A model generated the notes under the pieces. That model was not told the DNA's origin, made no database searches, and saw nothing but the letters and a program-made list of their open reading frames with translations. Shown here piece after piece: positions 1-7,678 of a DNA stretch of 10,099 nucleotides; position 1 is the stretch's first letter; the number at the start of each line of letters is the position of its first letter. Source of the DNA: Colimorpha sp045640985 (lineage in GTDB: Bacteria > Bacteroidota > Bacteroidia > Bacteroidales > P3); contig JAZUFZ010000028.1 in NCBI GenBank assembly GCA_045640985.1, forward strand, positions 1 through 10,099, given 5' to 3'. A program made the position numbers and the translations under genes.

Positions 1-156
1 CTTACTCCCCCCGCCTGCCGCTATACTCCCACCTGCTCGCAATACGCCATCGAAGCCATCCGGAAGCACGGTCCCCTCAAAGGCGGCTGGCTCGCTCTCA
101 GACGCATTCTCCGCTGCAACCCCTTCGGCGGCTCTGGCTACGACCCCGTTCCGTAA
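1..156 (+). CDS. yidD: YidD, membrane protein insertion efficiency factor (3' end only)
   Basis: The window opens inside this gene; 51 codons and the TAA stop are visible. The translation shows the YidD signature: CRYTPTCSQYA near the start, then KHGPLKGGW, LRRILRCNPFGGSGYDPVP and the stop. The cysteines and the C-terminal GG(S)GYDPVP block are characteristic of the family. YidD is a small membrane-associated protein that assists YidC- and Sec-dependent insertion of inner-membrane proteins. In many bacteria it lies between rnpA and yidC. Here yidC is also the next gene on the same strand, but 457 bases away and with its own promoter, so the two are probably not tightly co-transcribed. The N-terminus lies outside the window. 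Confidence 0.95.
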   Translation, partial: LTPPACRYTPTCSQYAIEAIRKHGPLKGGWLALRRILRCNPFGGSGYDPVP

Positions 157-495
157 TATCTTCCGGAGGCTCGCACAGGCCATCACAATTAAGTAACTCC
201 CTCAAAAAAGCGCCCGCAATATAACGTGCGTAAAAAAAGATTTTTTTATATTTTACGCATATATACCATATAAAATGAATATGCAGTAGGGAGCGGGTAA
301 GGAGCGGGTTCTGGGCGTGTAGGTAGCATAAAACGTGAAAAAAATGTAAAAAAAGAGCCTTTGATACACCCATTTTACTGGGGACATTAAACCCGCTTAC
401 AAAGGGTATTAATAGGAAGCTGAAACCGTATCACCTGGATATGCTTCTTGTGCTGGGATGATTACCAATGGGAGAGAAAAAACTACAAAATATGA
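157..495. other. Non-coding gap between yidD and the yidC promoter
   Basis: I find no convincing gene here. The stretch is AT-rich. Besides the hairpin listed separately, it holds a short direct repeat, GGAGCGGGT at 290-298 and again at 301-309 (11-base period). Open frames on the minus strand across this region have no recognisable content and one extends antisense into yidC. A small RNA cannot be excluded, but I see no known family signature. Confidence 0.5.
227..259 (+). terminator. AT-rich hairpin after yidD, possible terminator
   Basis: TGCGTAAAA at 227-235 is perfectly complementary to TTTTACGCA at 251-259. The bases between them can also fold, because a run of A (232-238) faces a run of T (241-247). 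It lies about 70 bases after the yidD stop. A terminator for the yidD transcript is the simplest reading, but the stem is AT-rich and no T tract follows the second arm, so this is tentative. Confidence 0.35.
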
Positions 496-512
496 TATTT
501 CGCAACATTTTT

Positions 513-543
513 TTTGCCATGTCAGATAAATAGAGTATCTTTG
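513..543 (+). promoter_or_regulatory. Bacteroidetes-type promoter for yidC
   Basis: TTTG at 513-516 and TATCTTTG at 536-543 are separated by 19 bases. This matches the -33 and -7 (TAnnTTTG) elements recognised by the primary sigma factor of Bacteroidetes. Transcription would begin near 550, giving yidC a leader of roughly 60 bases. NhaD, 33 bases after yidC, may be carried on the same transcript. Confidence 0.8.
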
Positions 544-555
544 CAAACTCTATTT

Positions 556-572
556 CCCGTTCCAAAAACGGG
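556..572 (+). other. Leader hairpin upstream of yidC
   Basis: CCCGTT (556-561) pairs with AACGGG (567-572) across the five-base loop CCAAA. It would sit at the very 5' end of the yidC transcript predicted from the -7 element at 536-543. It is not followed by a T tract. It could protect the 5' end or affect expression; no known regulatory family is recognised. Confidence 0.35.
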
Positions 573-613
573 CGATTGGTTAATTGACAACAAGTTAGAC
601 GTATAATTAAGGT

Positions 614-2593
614 ATGAACAAACAATCTCTTATCGGACTTTTCCTGATCTTCGGCATTTTTGTAGGCTATATCTGGTGGGTGTCCCCATCGGAAGAAGAA
701 CGTATGGCCATGCAGGCGCATCATGATTCGCTGGTGGCAGCCTATAACGACTCCGTGGCAGCCGAGGCGCTGCTGGCTGAGGAACGTGCCCGTCTGGACA
801 GTCTTGCCAAGGCTGGCGACACAGTGGCGCAGCAGATGCTCCAGATCAAGCAGCGTGGCGACATGGGGGCGTTCAACGCTTCCGCATACGGCGATTCTTC
901 GGCCATATCCATCAAGAACGGGCTGATGCAGGTAGATATCACCAATATGGGCGCTCAGGTGGCTCAGGTGGTCCTGTACAAATACACAACATTTGACAGT
1001 CTGCCGCTGCAGCTGATTTCGCCGGACAGCAGGAATATGAATCTGATATTCTCGACCGAGGACAACCGCGTGATCAACACCCGCGACCTGGTGTTTGTGC
1101 CATATATCAACGACCAGCCGGCAAAAGAAACGGAATACACCCTCGAAGGGGAAGATTCTCTGTTGCTGAGTATGAGAGCATACGTGGGAGACAGCACAGG
1201 GATAAGCCGCGACAAATACCTGGAGTTCCGCTATAAGGTGAACGGCGAGAGCTACGACGTAGATTTCGACATCTGCTTTCACAATCTCGGCGGCATCGTG
1301 AGGAGTACCCCTTACATGGACTTTGAATGGCGCAACAGCATGAACCGTCAGGAGAAGGTGGACCAGGGAGCGAAGGGAAAGAACAACCGCAACCGCGACA
1401 TTGAGAAATTCAACAGCAACGTATATTTCAAGGCTGCAAAGGACAAGGTGGATCAGCTCAAAATCGGCCGTGATGACAAAAAACAGGTAAAAACAGCCGT
1501 AGAATGGGTAGCCTACAAGCAGCAGTTCTTCTGCGCCATACTGATATCCGACAGCACTTTCGAGAATGCCGACATGGCTTTATCAACCGAAAAGAATGCG
1601 CCACGCGAGAACTACCTGTGCGATATGAGCAGTACTATCGGACTGGCCTACAACGGAGGCAACTCTACAATGGGAATGAGTTTCTTCTTCGGGCCGTCGA
1701 AATACCGCGACCTGCGTGCCATGCACCGCGGATTTGAACGTATGCTTCCGCTCGGATGGGGCTTCTTCCTGACGCAGTGGATCAGCCGTTTCGTGATCAT
1801 TCCTGTATTCAATTTCCTGGAACAGTTCAACTGGAATTACGGTATCATCATCCTGGTGCTCACCTTCCTGATGCGACTGATACTGTTCCCGCTGCTTTTC
1901 AAATCCTATCAGGGAAGTGCCATCATGCGGATTCTTCAGCCGGAGATGGAACTGCTCAACAAGAAATACCCCAACCAGGACCAGGCCATGCTGAAATCCC
2001 AGGAGATGTCCAAACTCCAGAAGAAAGCAGGTTACAGCCCGATGGCGGGCTGCCTTCCGGCATTGATACAGCTGCCTATCCTATGGGCGATGTTCCGGTT
2101 CTATCCCGCCTCCATCGAGTTGCGTCAGCAGGGATTCCTGTGGTGTGACGACCTCTCGACATACGACTCCATCCTCGATTTCGGATTCAACATACCATTG
2201 TACGGCGACCATATCTCGCTGTTCTGTCTGCTGATGTTCGGCGTTCAGTTCTTCTACACCTGGTACACCATGAAGGGCCAGGCCTCCTCGATGAGTATGC
2301 CTGGTATGAAGTTCATGATGTATTTCATGCCGTTCATGATGCTGTTCCTGTTCAACAGCCAGTCGGCAGCATTGAACCTCTACTACTTTACCTCCCTGAC
2401 ACTTACGATGATCCAGATGATACTCATCCGCAAGTTCACGAGTGAAAAGAAAGTACGCGCACGTATGGCAGCTTACGACCTCACCCACAAAAACGGCACT
2501 CAAAAGAAGAGCAAATTCCAGAAAAGACTCGAAGAGATGCAGAAACAGGCCGAGGAGATGCAGAAACAGCAGCAGCGCCAGGCCAGACGATAA
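614..2593 (+). CDS. yidC: YidC, membrane protein insertase
   Basis: YidC inserts proteins into the inner membrane, alone or with SecYEG, and helps fold them. This 659-residue protein has the expected order. An N-terminal membrane anchor lies at about residues 5-22 (SLIGLFLIFGIFVGYIWW). A large periplasmic domain runs to about residue 375. The conserved insertase core follows, from about 385 to 600. In the core, NYGIIILVLTFLMRLILFPL carries the conserved arginine at about residue 421, which in YidC lines the hydrophilic groove. The cytoplasmic loop rich in charge (ILQPEMELLNKKYPNQ) and the AGCLPALIQLPILWAMFRF segment also fit. The tail is basic and glutamine-rich (EEMQKQAEEMQKQQQRQARR). At 659 residues it is longer than the E. 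coli protein, as is usual in Bacteroidetes. The start is supported by the promoter at 513-543 and the A-rich bases before the ATG. Confidence 0.97.
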   Translation: MNKQSLIGLFLIFGIFVGYIWWVSPSEEERMAMQAHHDSLVAAYNDSVAAEALLAEERARLDSLAKAGDTVAQQMLQIKQRGDMGAFNASAYGDSSAISIKNGLMQVDITNMGAQVAQVVLYKYTTFDSLPLQLISPDSRNMNLIFSTEDNRVINTRDLVFVPYINDQPAKETEYTLEGEDSLLLSMRAYVGDSTGISRDKYLEFRYKVNGESYDVDFDICFHNLGGIVRSTPYMDFEWRNSMNRQEKVDQGAKGKNNRNRDIEKFNSNVYFKAAKDKVDQLKIGRDDKKQVKTAVEWVAYKQQFFCAILISDSTFENADMALSTEKNAPRENYLCDMSSTIGLAYNGGNSTMGMSFFFGPSKYRDLRAMHRGFERMLPLGWGFFLTQWISRFVIIPVFNFLEQFNWNYGIIILVLTFLMRLILFPLLFKSYQGSAIMRILQPEMELLNKKYPNQDQAMLKSQEMSKLQKKAGYSPMAGCLPALIQLPILWAMFRFYPASIELRQQGFLWCDDLSTYDSILDFGFNIPLYGDHISLFCLLMFGVQFFYTWYTMKGQASSMSMPGMKFMMYFMPFMMLFLFNSQSAALNLYYFTSLTLTMIQMILIRKFTSEKKVRARMAAYDLTHKNGTQKKSKFQKRLEEMQKQAEEMQKQQQRQARR

Positions 2594-2626
2594 ACCTGTA
2601 TTCAATAACCTAAAAAATAAACAACA

Positions 2627-4033
2627 ATGTTAATAGCAATTATTACAACCTTCATAGTCGGATATGCGTGCATCGCACTTGAACATCCGCTAAAAGTAAA
2701 CAAGACAGCTTCGGCGCTCCTGCTCGGCGTACTGGTATGGGCCATGTATGCCTTCTCGATGAACACCTTCGGGGCAGGAATGGATGCTGACGCATGGCAC
2801 GCCCACCTCAGCAGCAACCTGATTGAGCATCTGGGAAGCACCGCAGAAATCGTATTCTTCCTCCTGGGAGCCATGACTATCGTCACCCTCGTGGATGAAT
2901 ATCAGGGATTCCGCATCATCACCGACCACATCAAGACCCGCAACAAGAAGAAACTCCTCTGGACCCTTTCGTTCATCACGTTCTTCCTGTCAGCCGTGCT
3001 TGACAACATGACTACCGCTATCGTGATGTGTGCATTGCTCCGCAAGCTTGTACCTACCCAGAAAGACCGCTGGCTGTTCGCCGGCATGATTATCCTTGCC
3101 GCTAATGCAGGTGGCGCATGGAGCCCTATCGGAGACGTGACCACCATCATGCTGTGGATCGGCGGTCAGGTAACTACTGTGAACATCATGGTAAAAACCC
3201 TTCTCGCTTCCCTCGCCTGCATGATTGTACCGGTATTGATTCTCGGAGCCACACTGAAAGGTGAATTCGAGCAGTCGGAAGGTTCCAACTGCGGGGTGGA
3301 AATCGAAGAAAGATGGCGCAAGCTTATCTTCTTTGTCGGTATCGGAGCCTTGGTATTCGTACCTATCTTCAAGACCATCACCCATCTGCCTCCGTATCTC
3401 GGAATGCTCTTCGGACTTTCCGTACTGTGGGTACTTACCGAGATAATCTCCCGCAAGCACTCCAAAGAGGGAATGGAACTGCCTACCGCAATGCGTACCC
3501 TCGAACATATTGACACTCCCTCTATCCTCTTCTTCCTCGGAATCCTGATGGCTGTTGCATGTCTGGAGACCTGCGGAGCCCTCGGACAACTGGCAAGCGG
3601 ACTGAACAATTCCCTGCTCAATATCTCTATCGGAGATGAGACCGTAGGATTCTTCCTCATCGACCTCATCATCGGTGTGATATCTTCAGTTATAGACAAC
3701 GTGCCGCTCGTAGCCGCATCTATGGGTATGTATCCTATCACCGGCGAAGATGTGATATTTGCAACCAACAATCCATTCTGGGAGTTTCTGGCATACTGCG
3801 CAGGTACGGGCGGAAGCCTCCTTATCATCGGTTCAGCAGCCGGTGTAGCCGTGATGGGTATGGAGAAAATCGATTTTATCTGGTATCTCAAGAACATCTC
3901 CTGGCTGGCACTCTTAGGATATCTGGCTGGTGCTGCTGTGTTCATCATTATGGACGTTACCCTCTTTGAGCAGATTGACTGGCTTCGTGATTTAGCCTCA
4001 AATGCTCCGGCCGTAATGCCAATGATAGCATAA
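2627..4033 (+). CDS. nhaD: NhaD-type sodium/proton antiporter
   Basis: This 468-residue, very hydrophobic protein belongs to the NhaD branch of the ion transporter superfamily that also includes ArsB. NhaD exchanges cytoplasmic Na+ (or Li+) for external protons and supports pH and salt tolerance. Family hallmarks are visible: SAVLDNMTTAIVM with Asp126-Asn127, ANAGGAWSPIGDVTTIMLW with Asp170, and VISSVIDNVPLVAASMGMYP with Asp357-Asn358. The paired D-N-(M/V)-(T/P) motifs occur in the two inverted halves, as expected for this fold. CAGTGGSLLIIGSAAGVAVMG near the C-terminus is also typical. Multiple membrane segments span the whole length and there is no separate signal peptide. It begins 33 bases after the yidC stop, behind an A-rich spacer and with no clear promoter of its own, so co-transcription with yidC is likely. 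A terminator follows at 4059-4108. Confidence 0.93.
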   Translation: MLIAIITTFIVGYACIALEHPLKVNKTASALLLGVLVWAMYAFSMNTFGAGMDADAWHAHLSSNLIEHLGSTAEIVFFLLGAMTIVTLVDEYQGFRIITDHIKTRNKKKLLWTLSFITFFLSAVLDNMTTAIVMCALLRKLVPTQKDRWLFAGMIILAANAGGAWSPIGDVTTIMLWIGGQVTTVNIMVKTLLASLACMIVPVLILGATLKGEFEQSEGSNCGVEIEERWRKLIFFVGIGALVFVPIFKTITHLPPYLGMLFGLSVLWVLTEIISRKHSKEGMELPTAMRTLEHIDTPSILFFLGILMAVACLETCGALGQLASGLNNSLLNISIGDETVGFFLIDLIIGVISSVIDNVPLVAASMGMYPITGEDVIFATNNPFWEFLAYCAGTGGSLLIIGSAAGVAVMGMEKIDFIWYLKNISWLALLGYLAGAAVFIIMDVTLFEQIDWLRDLASNAPAVMPMIA

Positions 4034-4058
4034 TCTTTTTCATAATCATATCATGAAG

Positions 4059-4108
4059 GCGAACTACTGAAAGACGAAATGCTCACACATTCAGTAGTTC
4101 GCTCTTTT
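4059..4108 (+). terminator. Rho-independent terminator after nhaD
   Basis: GCGAACTACTGAA (4059-4071) and TTCAGTAGTTCGC (4090-4102) are perfect 13-base inverted arms around an 18-base loop, followed at once by TCTTTTT. It begins 25 bases after the nhaD stop and would end the yidC-nhaD transcript. Confidence 0.85.
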
Positions 4109-4146
4109 TACGAAAACAAATCGGAGGGGGCATAAAGTAATACATA

Positions 4147-5415
4147 ATGAAAAAGCCTATTTTTCGCAAGATTTTCAATATTCTGGTTTATGCTTTTGCC
4201 CTTGCAGGGTTTGGTATTATCGGAGCCTGGGCATTCTATCAGTTGGGCTTTACGAAGAACAAAGGTGCCGTATCTGAGAATTACCGATATCTTATGTCGG
4301 TAGATGAGATGAACGACCTCAAAGGGGATACGCTCTCCCAGCAGCAGACCGATGAGATGATGATGACCCAATATGCACGACTCGCTGCATTCGGACGGTT
4401 CTATCCCCAGAATGCCGCTCTGATCATGAAGGCTGCAGCCCTCAGCGGTGATCCCCGCATTGTAGATAAGATGCTCGCCGCAGGGTCCGTCTATCTTGAA
4501 AACGACGAAGATTGCTCCAAGCTGATGGAGCAGATGGAGCAAGCCATCAAGCACCAGTCGCAGCAGCAGAACGGGAACCTGATTCCTTGGATGGACACTC
4601 CTGAATGGGAAGCCCTCAAACAGGCTATCACAAAGGACAGCGCCCTTATCATCCATGCCGGAAAACTCAGTGGAGTAGAGCCTCGCCTTATTGCGGGATG
4701 CCTCATCGGAGAACAGATCCGCCTTTTCAATTCCAAGCGCGAGACATTCAAGAAATATCTCGGTCCCGTGAAGGTTCTCAGCGTACAGTCACAGTTCTCT
4801 TACGGAGTGAACGGTATCAAAGACTTTACCGCAGCCGCCGTAGAGGAACACCTCAAAGACCCTTCATCAGAATATTATATGGGGCCCAGGTATGAACATC
4901 TCCTCGATTTCGAGACCGAGGACCATGCTACGGAACGCTACAAACGTCTCGTGGATTACCACAACCACCTTTATTCCTATATCTATACCGGCTGCATTCT
5001 TCATCAGACGATGCTTCAGTGGCAACGTGCCGGTTACGATATCAGCCACCGTCCAGACGTACTCTTCACCCTTTTCAACGTAGGATTCTCCCAGTCAGAA
5101 CCCAAAGCCGACCCGCGCTGCGGGGGCAGCCACATCAACGTGGCAGGCAGGACCTACACCTTCGGGGAAATTGGATTTGACTTCTACTATAGCGGGGAGC
5201 TTTTCGAGATCTTCCCATTCTGGAGTAAGCCCTTCATCAAAGGAGACGGAAGCATGAGCGAAGAAGAAATCGCCGAGATACAAAGCAATATGAGCACCTG
5301 CCGCCGTCCGCCTAAAGACAGTGGAGCCTACGTTGCTCCACACGTTGAACCAGAGGATGAGGAAGACGAGGATTACATCACCGATGAAGAACTGCTCCTC
5401 GGCATTATTTTCTGA
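4147..5415 (+). CDS. Membrane-anchored lytic-transglycosylase-like protein (DUF1402-like)
   Basis: This 422-residue protein has one N-terminal membrane segment at about residues 12-33, so the bulk is probably periplasmic. The middle resembles the lysozyme-like transglycosylase fold, with three motifs in the right order. SGVEPRLIAGCLIGEQIR places Glu189 where the catalytic glutamate of these enzymes sits. FSYGVNGIKDFTAA (Ser218-Tyr219-Gly220) resembles the S-x-G-(I/L)-x-Q-(I/V) motif. LFNVGFSQ (309-316) resembles the YNAG motif. The following GGSHINVAGRTYTFGEIGFDFYYSGELFEIFP block recalls DUF1402 proteins; that assignment is from memory. Lytic transglycosylases cleave the peptidoglycan glycan chain, so a cell-wall role is plausible but inferred. 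The last 30 residues are strikingly acidic (EPEDEEDEDYITDEE) before a hydrophobic end. No strong promoter is seen in the 113 bases upstream. It stands alone between a terminator and the B12 promoter. Confidence 0.7.
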   Translation: MKKPIFRKIFNILVYAFALAGFGIIGAWAFYQLGFTKNKGAVSENYRYLMSVDEMNDLKGDTLSQQQTDEMMMTQYARLAAFGRFYPQNAALIMKAAALSGDPRIVDKMLAAGSVYLENDEDCSKLMEQMEQAIKHQSQQQNGNLIPWMDTPEWEALKQAITKDSALIIHAGKLSGVEPRLIAGCLIGEQIRLFNSKRETFKKYLGPVKVLSVQSQFSYGVNGIKDFTAAAVEEHLKDPSSEYYMGPRYEHLLDFETEDHATERYKRLVDYHNHLYSYIYTGCILHQTMLQWQRAGYDISHRPDVLFTLFNVGFSQSEPKADPRCGGSHINVAGRTYTFGEIGFDFYYSGELFEIFPFWSKPFIKGDGSMSEEEIAEIQSNMSTCRRPPKDSGAYVAPHVEPEDEEDEDYITDEELLLGIIF

Positions 5416-5432
5416 AAACACGAAAAAAAATT

Positions 5433-5462
5433 TTGTCAGTTACAAAAATTGTTGTAACTTTG
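5433..5462 (+). promoter_or_regulatory. Bacteroidetes-type promoter for the btuB-btuG operon
   Basis: TTG at 5433-5435 (within TTTTG) and TAACTTTG at 5455-5462 are 19 bases apart, matching the -33 and TAnnTTTG -7 elements. Transcription should start near 5470, about 45 bases before the first helix of the cobalamin riboswitch. The -33 element lies only 17 bases after the stop of the upstream gene, so this operon has its own promoter. Confidence 0.82.
5439..5458. promoter_or_regulatory. Palindrome over the B12 promoter, candidate operator
   Basis: GTTACAA (5439-5445) and TTGTAAC (5452-5458) form a 20-base palindrome that matches its own reverse complement at 18 of 20 positions. It fills the spacer and overlaps the first half of the -7 element at 5455-5462, a position where a bound dimeric regulator would block RNA polymerase. 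No T tract follows, which argues against a terminator for the gene upstream. A regulator is inferred; none is encoded nearby. Confidence 0.4.
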
Positions 5463-5514
5463 CATCCGATTTGGTCGCGAAGATATAGACTTTTCAATCA
5501 TCTAAAAAGTTCAT

Positions 5515-5675
5515 ATTGAAGCGGTAAAAGGGAATGATGTGAAATTCATCAACAGTCCCGCTGCTGTAATCTCCGCACAAAACGATGCCGAATCGCCACT
5601 GTATAACGCCATAGCTATATGGGAAGGCCGGCATCAGGAGTAAGTCAGAAGACCTGCCAAACCGATTAATTCAAT
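5515..5675 (+). promoter_or_regulatory. Cobalamin riboswitch
   Basis: This leader binds adenosylcobalamin or a related form and lowers expression of the genes downstream. The conserved parts are present in order. AAAAGGGAAT with a following GTGAAAT lies at 5527-5545. CAGTCCCGCTGCTGTAAT follows at about 5553-5570. CCACTG (5596-5601) and GGGAAGG (5621-5627) are enclosed by a perfect 7-bp helix, GATGCCG (5584-5590) with CGGCATC (5629-5635). The B12 box AGTCAGAAGACCTGCC is at 5643-5658. The closing P1 helix forms between ATTGAA/CGGT (5515-5525) and ACCG/TTCAAT (5661-5675). The 3' side ends 21 bases before the btuB start, and no T tract follows. Control is therefore more likely at translation initiation than by transcription termination, though this is inferred. 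Confidence 0.95.
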
Positions 5676-5696
5676 CCTCGAGGAAAGGACGAAATT

Positions 5697-7676
5697 ATGA
5701 AAAAAACCATAATATTCATATTATTTTGTGCGTTGATGTTTGCACCAGTCTTAGCCCAAAGCCAAGACACGGTGTGGCATCATACTTTATCCACTATAGA
5801 CATCTCGGTGCAGTCCGCCCCTTCCGAGACCCGGACCTCTGCCCCTACCCAGGTTATCACCCTTGAGAAAATCCAGAACGAAGGGCTTAGCCAGATTTCC
5901 GATGCAGTAAAAGAGCTTTCCGGCGTCACGCTCAAAGACTACGGCGGTCTCGGGGGAGTCAAGACCATCTCCTCCCGCGGATTGGGAAGTCAGTTTTCCA
6001 CACTCACCATAGACGGCATTCCCGTAAACGATGCCCAGAACGGACAGGTGGATTTAGGACGCTATCTGCTGGGCAACTGCGCATTCGTCACGTTTCTCAA
6101 CGGACATGACGACCAGATACTGCAATCTGCCAGAAGCCTCGCTGCCGGTTCTACACTCAACCTCACTACCGCCATGCCACGCTTCGGATTCCGGAACAAC
6201 CTCTTCAACCTCTCTTACGAAGGCGGTTCTTTCGGGTTCTGCTCCCCCACCTTCTCCTGGCAGCACAGACTCAGTCCCCGCTGGTACACCTCCCTCTGGA
6301 CCGACTACATGAAATCCGACGGCGACTATCCCTTTATCCTGTACTACACCCTCGGCCGGCAGGACAGTTCCAGCCGGGAGATACGGCAGAACTCCCAGAT
6401 GCAGATGTTCACCCTCGATGCGGATCTGGGATATACCGACTCATTGCAGTCCCTCGCCGTGAAACTGCATTACATCAACGCTTTCCACGCTCTACCTGGA
6501 GCCGTAACATTCTATACCGTCAAGGCTTCCGAACACACCGAAGAGCATCTCGGATTTCTTCAGGCTCGCTATCAACGGAAACTCTCTGACCGTCTCGACG
6601 GGCTTGTCCTGGCGAAATATCAAAACTCCGGAGACCTCTATGAGGACACCATGGCCCAGAACGCCACCCACCTCATTCATAATGAATACCACCAGCAGGA
6701 AGCCTACCTCAGTACCGCGCTCCGCTATCATGCTTCGCAACATCTCCAGTTTGCCCTCGCAAGCGACCAGATATTCAATACACTTCTCAGCAACCTCTCG
6801 CTCAACAACAATGTCCACCGGTTCTCCAACATTTCAGCTCTCACCGCCTTCTACCAGACTTCACGGCTGACCCTCAACTGCAACCTGCTCAACACGCTGA
6901 TACTCGACACCAGCCAGCACTATCAGAAACTCTCCCCCTACGCATCACTCTCCTTCCAAATCTGTCCCGGACTCCGGATACGATACTTTTTCAAAGACTC
7001 CTATCGTGTGCCGAACTTCAACGAGATGTACTATTTTTCCATGCCGCGCGACCTCCGGCCTGAACACGCACGCCAGAATAATCTCGGGCTCACCTATTCC
7101 CACGGATCAGACTCCTCCTGGCTCTCCTACCTCAGCCTTACCCTCGACTGCTACGCCAACCATATTACCGACAAACTCATCGCCATTCCCACACAGAACA
7201 TGTTCCTGTGGTCGATGCAGAATATCGGCATCGTGAATATCCTCGGGCTCGACCTCTCATCTACTGCCCAATTGCGGATTACCACCCAGACGACCCTCGG
7301 TATTGAGGCCTCCTATACCTTCCAGCGCGCACTCGACCTCACCTCGCCTGACCTCAAGACCTACCGCAGCCAGATTCCCTACACTCCGCGCCATTCGGGC
7401 AACCTCTCCCTGATTCTCGAACACCCCTTCGCCACCCTTGCCTACAGCCTCATGGTCGTAGGTGACCGCTATTCCCAGCCGCAGAACTCACCCCAATGCC
7501 TCGTTAAAGGCTTTGCCGACCACAGCATCACACTTTCAAAAAGCATATTCACCCCCATCGGGAAACTCCTGCTCCAGTTCCGCATACTCAACCTGCTGAA
7601 CGCCCAGTATGAAGTCATCCGTAACTATCCCATGATGGGTCGCAACTATAGAATTAAAATCTCATTAAATTTATAA
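5697..7676 (+). CDS. btuB: BtuB-like TonB-dependent outer-membrane cobalamin receptor
   Basis: A TonB-dependent receptor of 659 residues. A signal peptide occupies residues 1-20 and probably cleaves after VLA. The segment STIDISVQ (about 32-39) could be the TonB box. The plug domain follows (about 45-165), with ITLEKIQNEGLSQISDAVKE and ISSRGLGSQFSTLTIDGIPV. The remainder is a beta barrel ending in NYPMMGRNYRIKISLNL, a typical barrel-sealing last strand. There is no N-terminal carboxypeptidase-like extension of the SusC kind, which fits BtuB rather than a glycan importer. Substrate is assigned from two independent clues, the cobalamin riboswitch directly upstream and the BtuG-like lipoprotein directly downstream. 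In the family, BtuB carries cobalamin across the outer membrane using energy passed by TonB-ExbB-ExbD. Another corrinoid or a cobalamin precursor could be the true ligand. Confidence 0.88.
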   Translation: MKKTIIFILFCALMFAPVLAQSQDTVWHHTLSTIDISVQSAPSETRTSAPTQVITLEKIQNEGLSQISDAVKELSGVTLKDYGGLGGVKTISSRGLGSQFSTLTIDGIPVNDAQNGQVDLGRYLLGNCAFVTFLNGHDDQILQSARSLAAGSTLNLTTAMPRFGFRNNLFNLSYEGGSFGFCSPTFSWQHRLSPRWYTSLWTDYMKSDGDYPFILYYTLGRQDSSSREIRQNSQMQMFTLDADLGYTDSLQSLAVKLHYINAFHALPGAVTFYTVKASEHTEEHLGFLQARYQRKLSDRLDGLVLAKYQNSGDLYEDTMAQNATHLIHNEYHQQEAYLSTALRYHASQHLQFALASDQIFNTLLSNLSLNNNVHRFSNISALTAFYQTSRLTLNCNLLNTLILDTSQHYQKLSPYASLSFQICPGLRIRYFFKDSYRVPNFNEMYYFSMPRDLRPEHARQNNLGLTYSHGSDSSWLSYLSLTLDCYANHITDKLIAIPTQNMFLWSMQNIGIVNILGLDLSSTAQLRITTQTTLGIEASYTFQRALDLTSPDLKTYRSQIPYTPRHSGNLSLILEHPFATLAYSLMVVGDRYSQPQNSPQCLVKGFADHSITLSKSIFTPIGKLLLQFRILNLLNAQYEVIRNYPMMGRNYRIKISLNL

Positions 7677-7678
7677 TC

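Noticed and set aside
431..1282. Long minus-strand open frame of 283 codons overlapping the start of yidC
   Set aside because: It lies antisense to the well-supported yidC coding sequence and covers its promoter, and its translation (rich in H, C and Q) resembles no protein family. It is a shadow of yidC codon usage.
2081..2605. Minus-strand open frame of 174 codons inside yidC
   Set aside because: Fully antisense to the conserved insertase core and tail. Its leucine- and histidine-rich translation is what the reverse of this coding sequence gives.
3166..3948. Minus-strand open frame of 260 codons inside nhaD
   Set aside because: Antisense to the conserved antiporter motifs; no recognisable content.
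5439..5462. Terminator of the gene at 4147-5415
   Set aside because: The palindrome is not followed by a T tract and coincides with the promoter elements of the B12 operon, so a regulatory site is the better reading.
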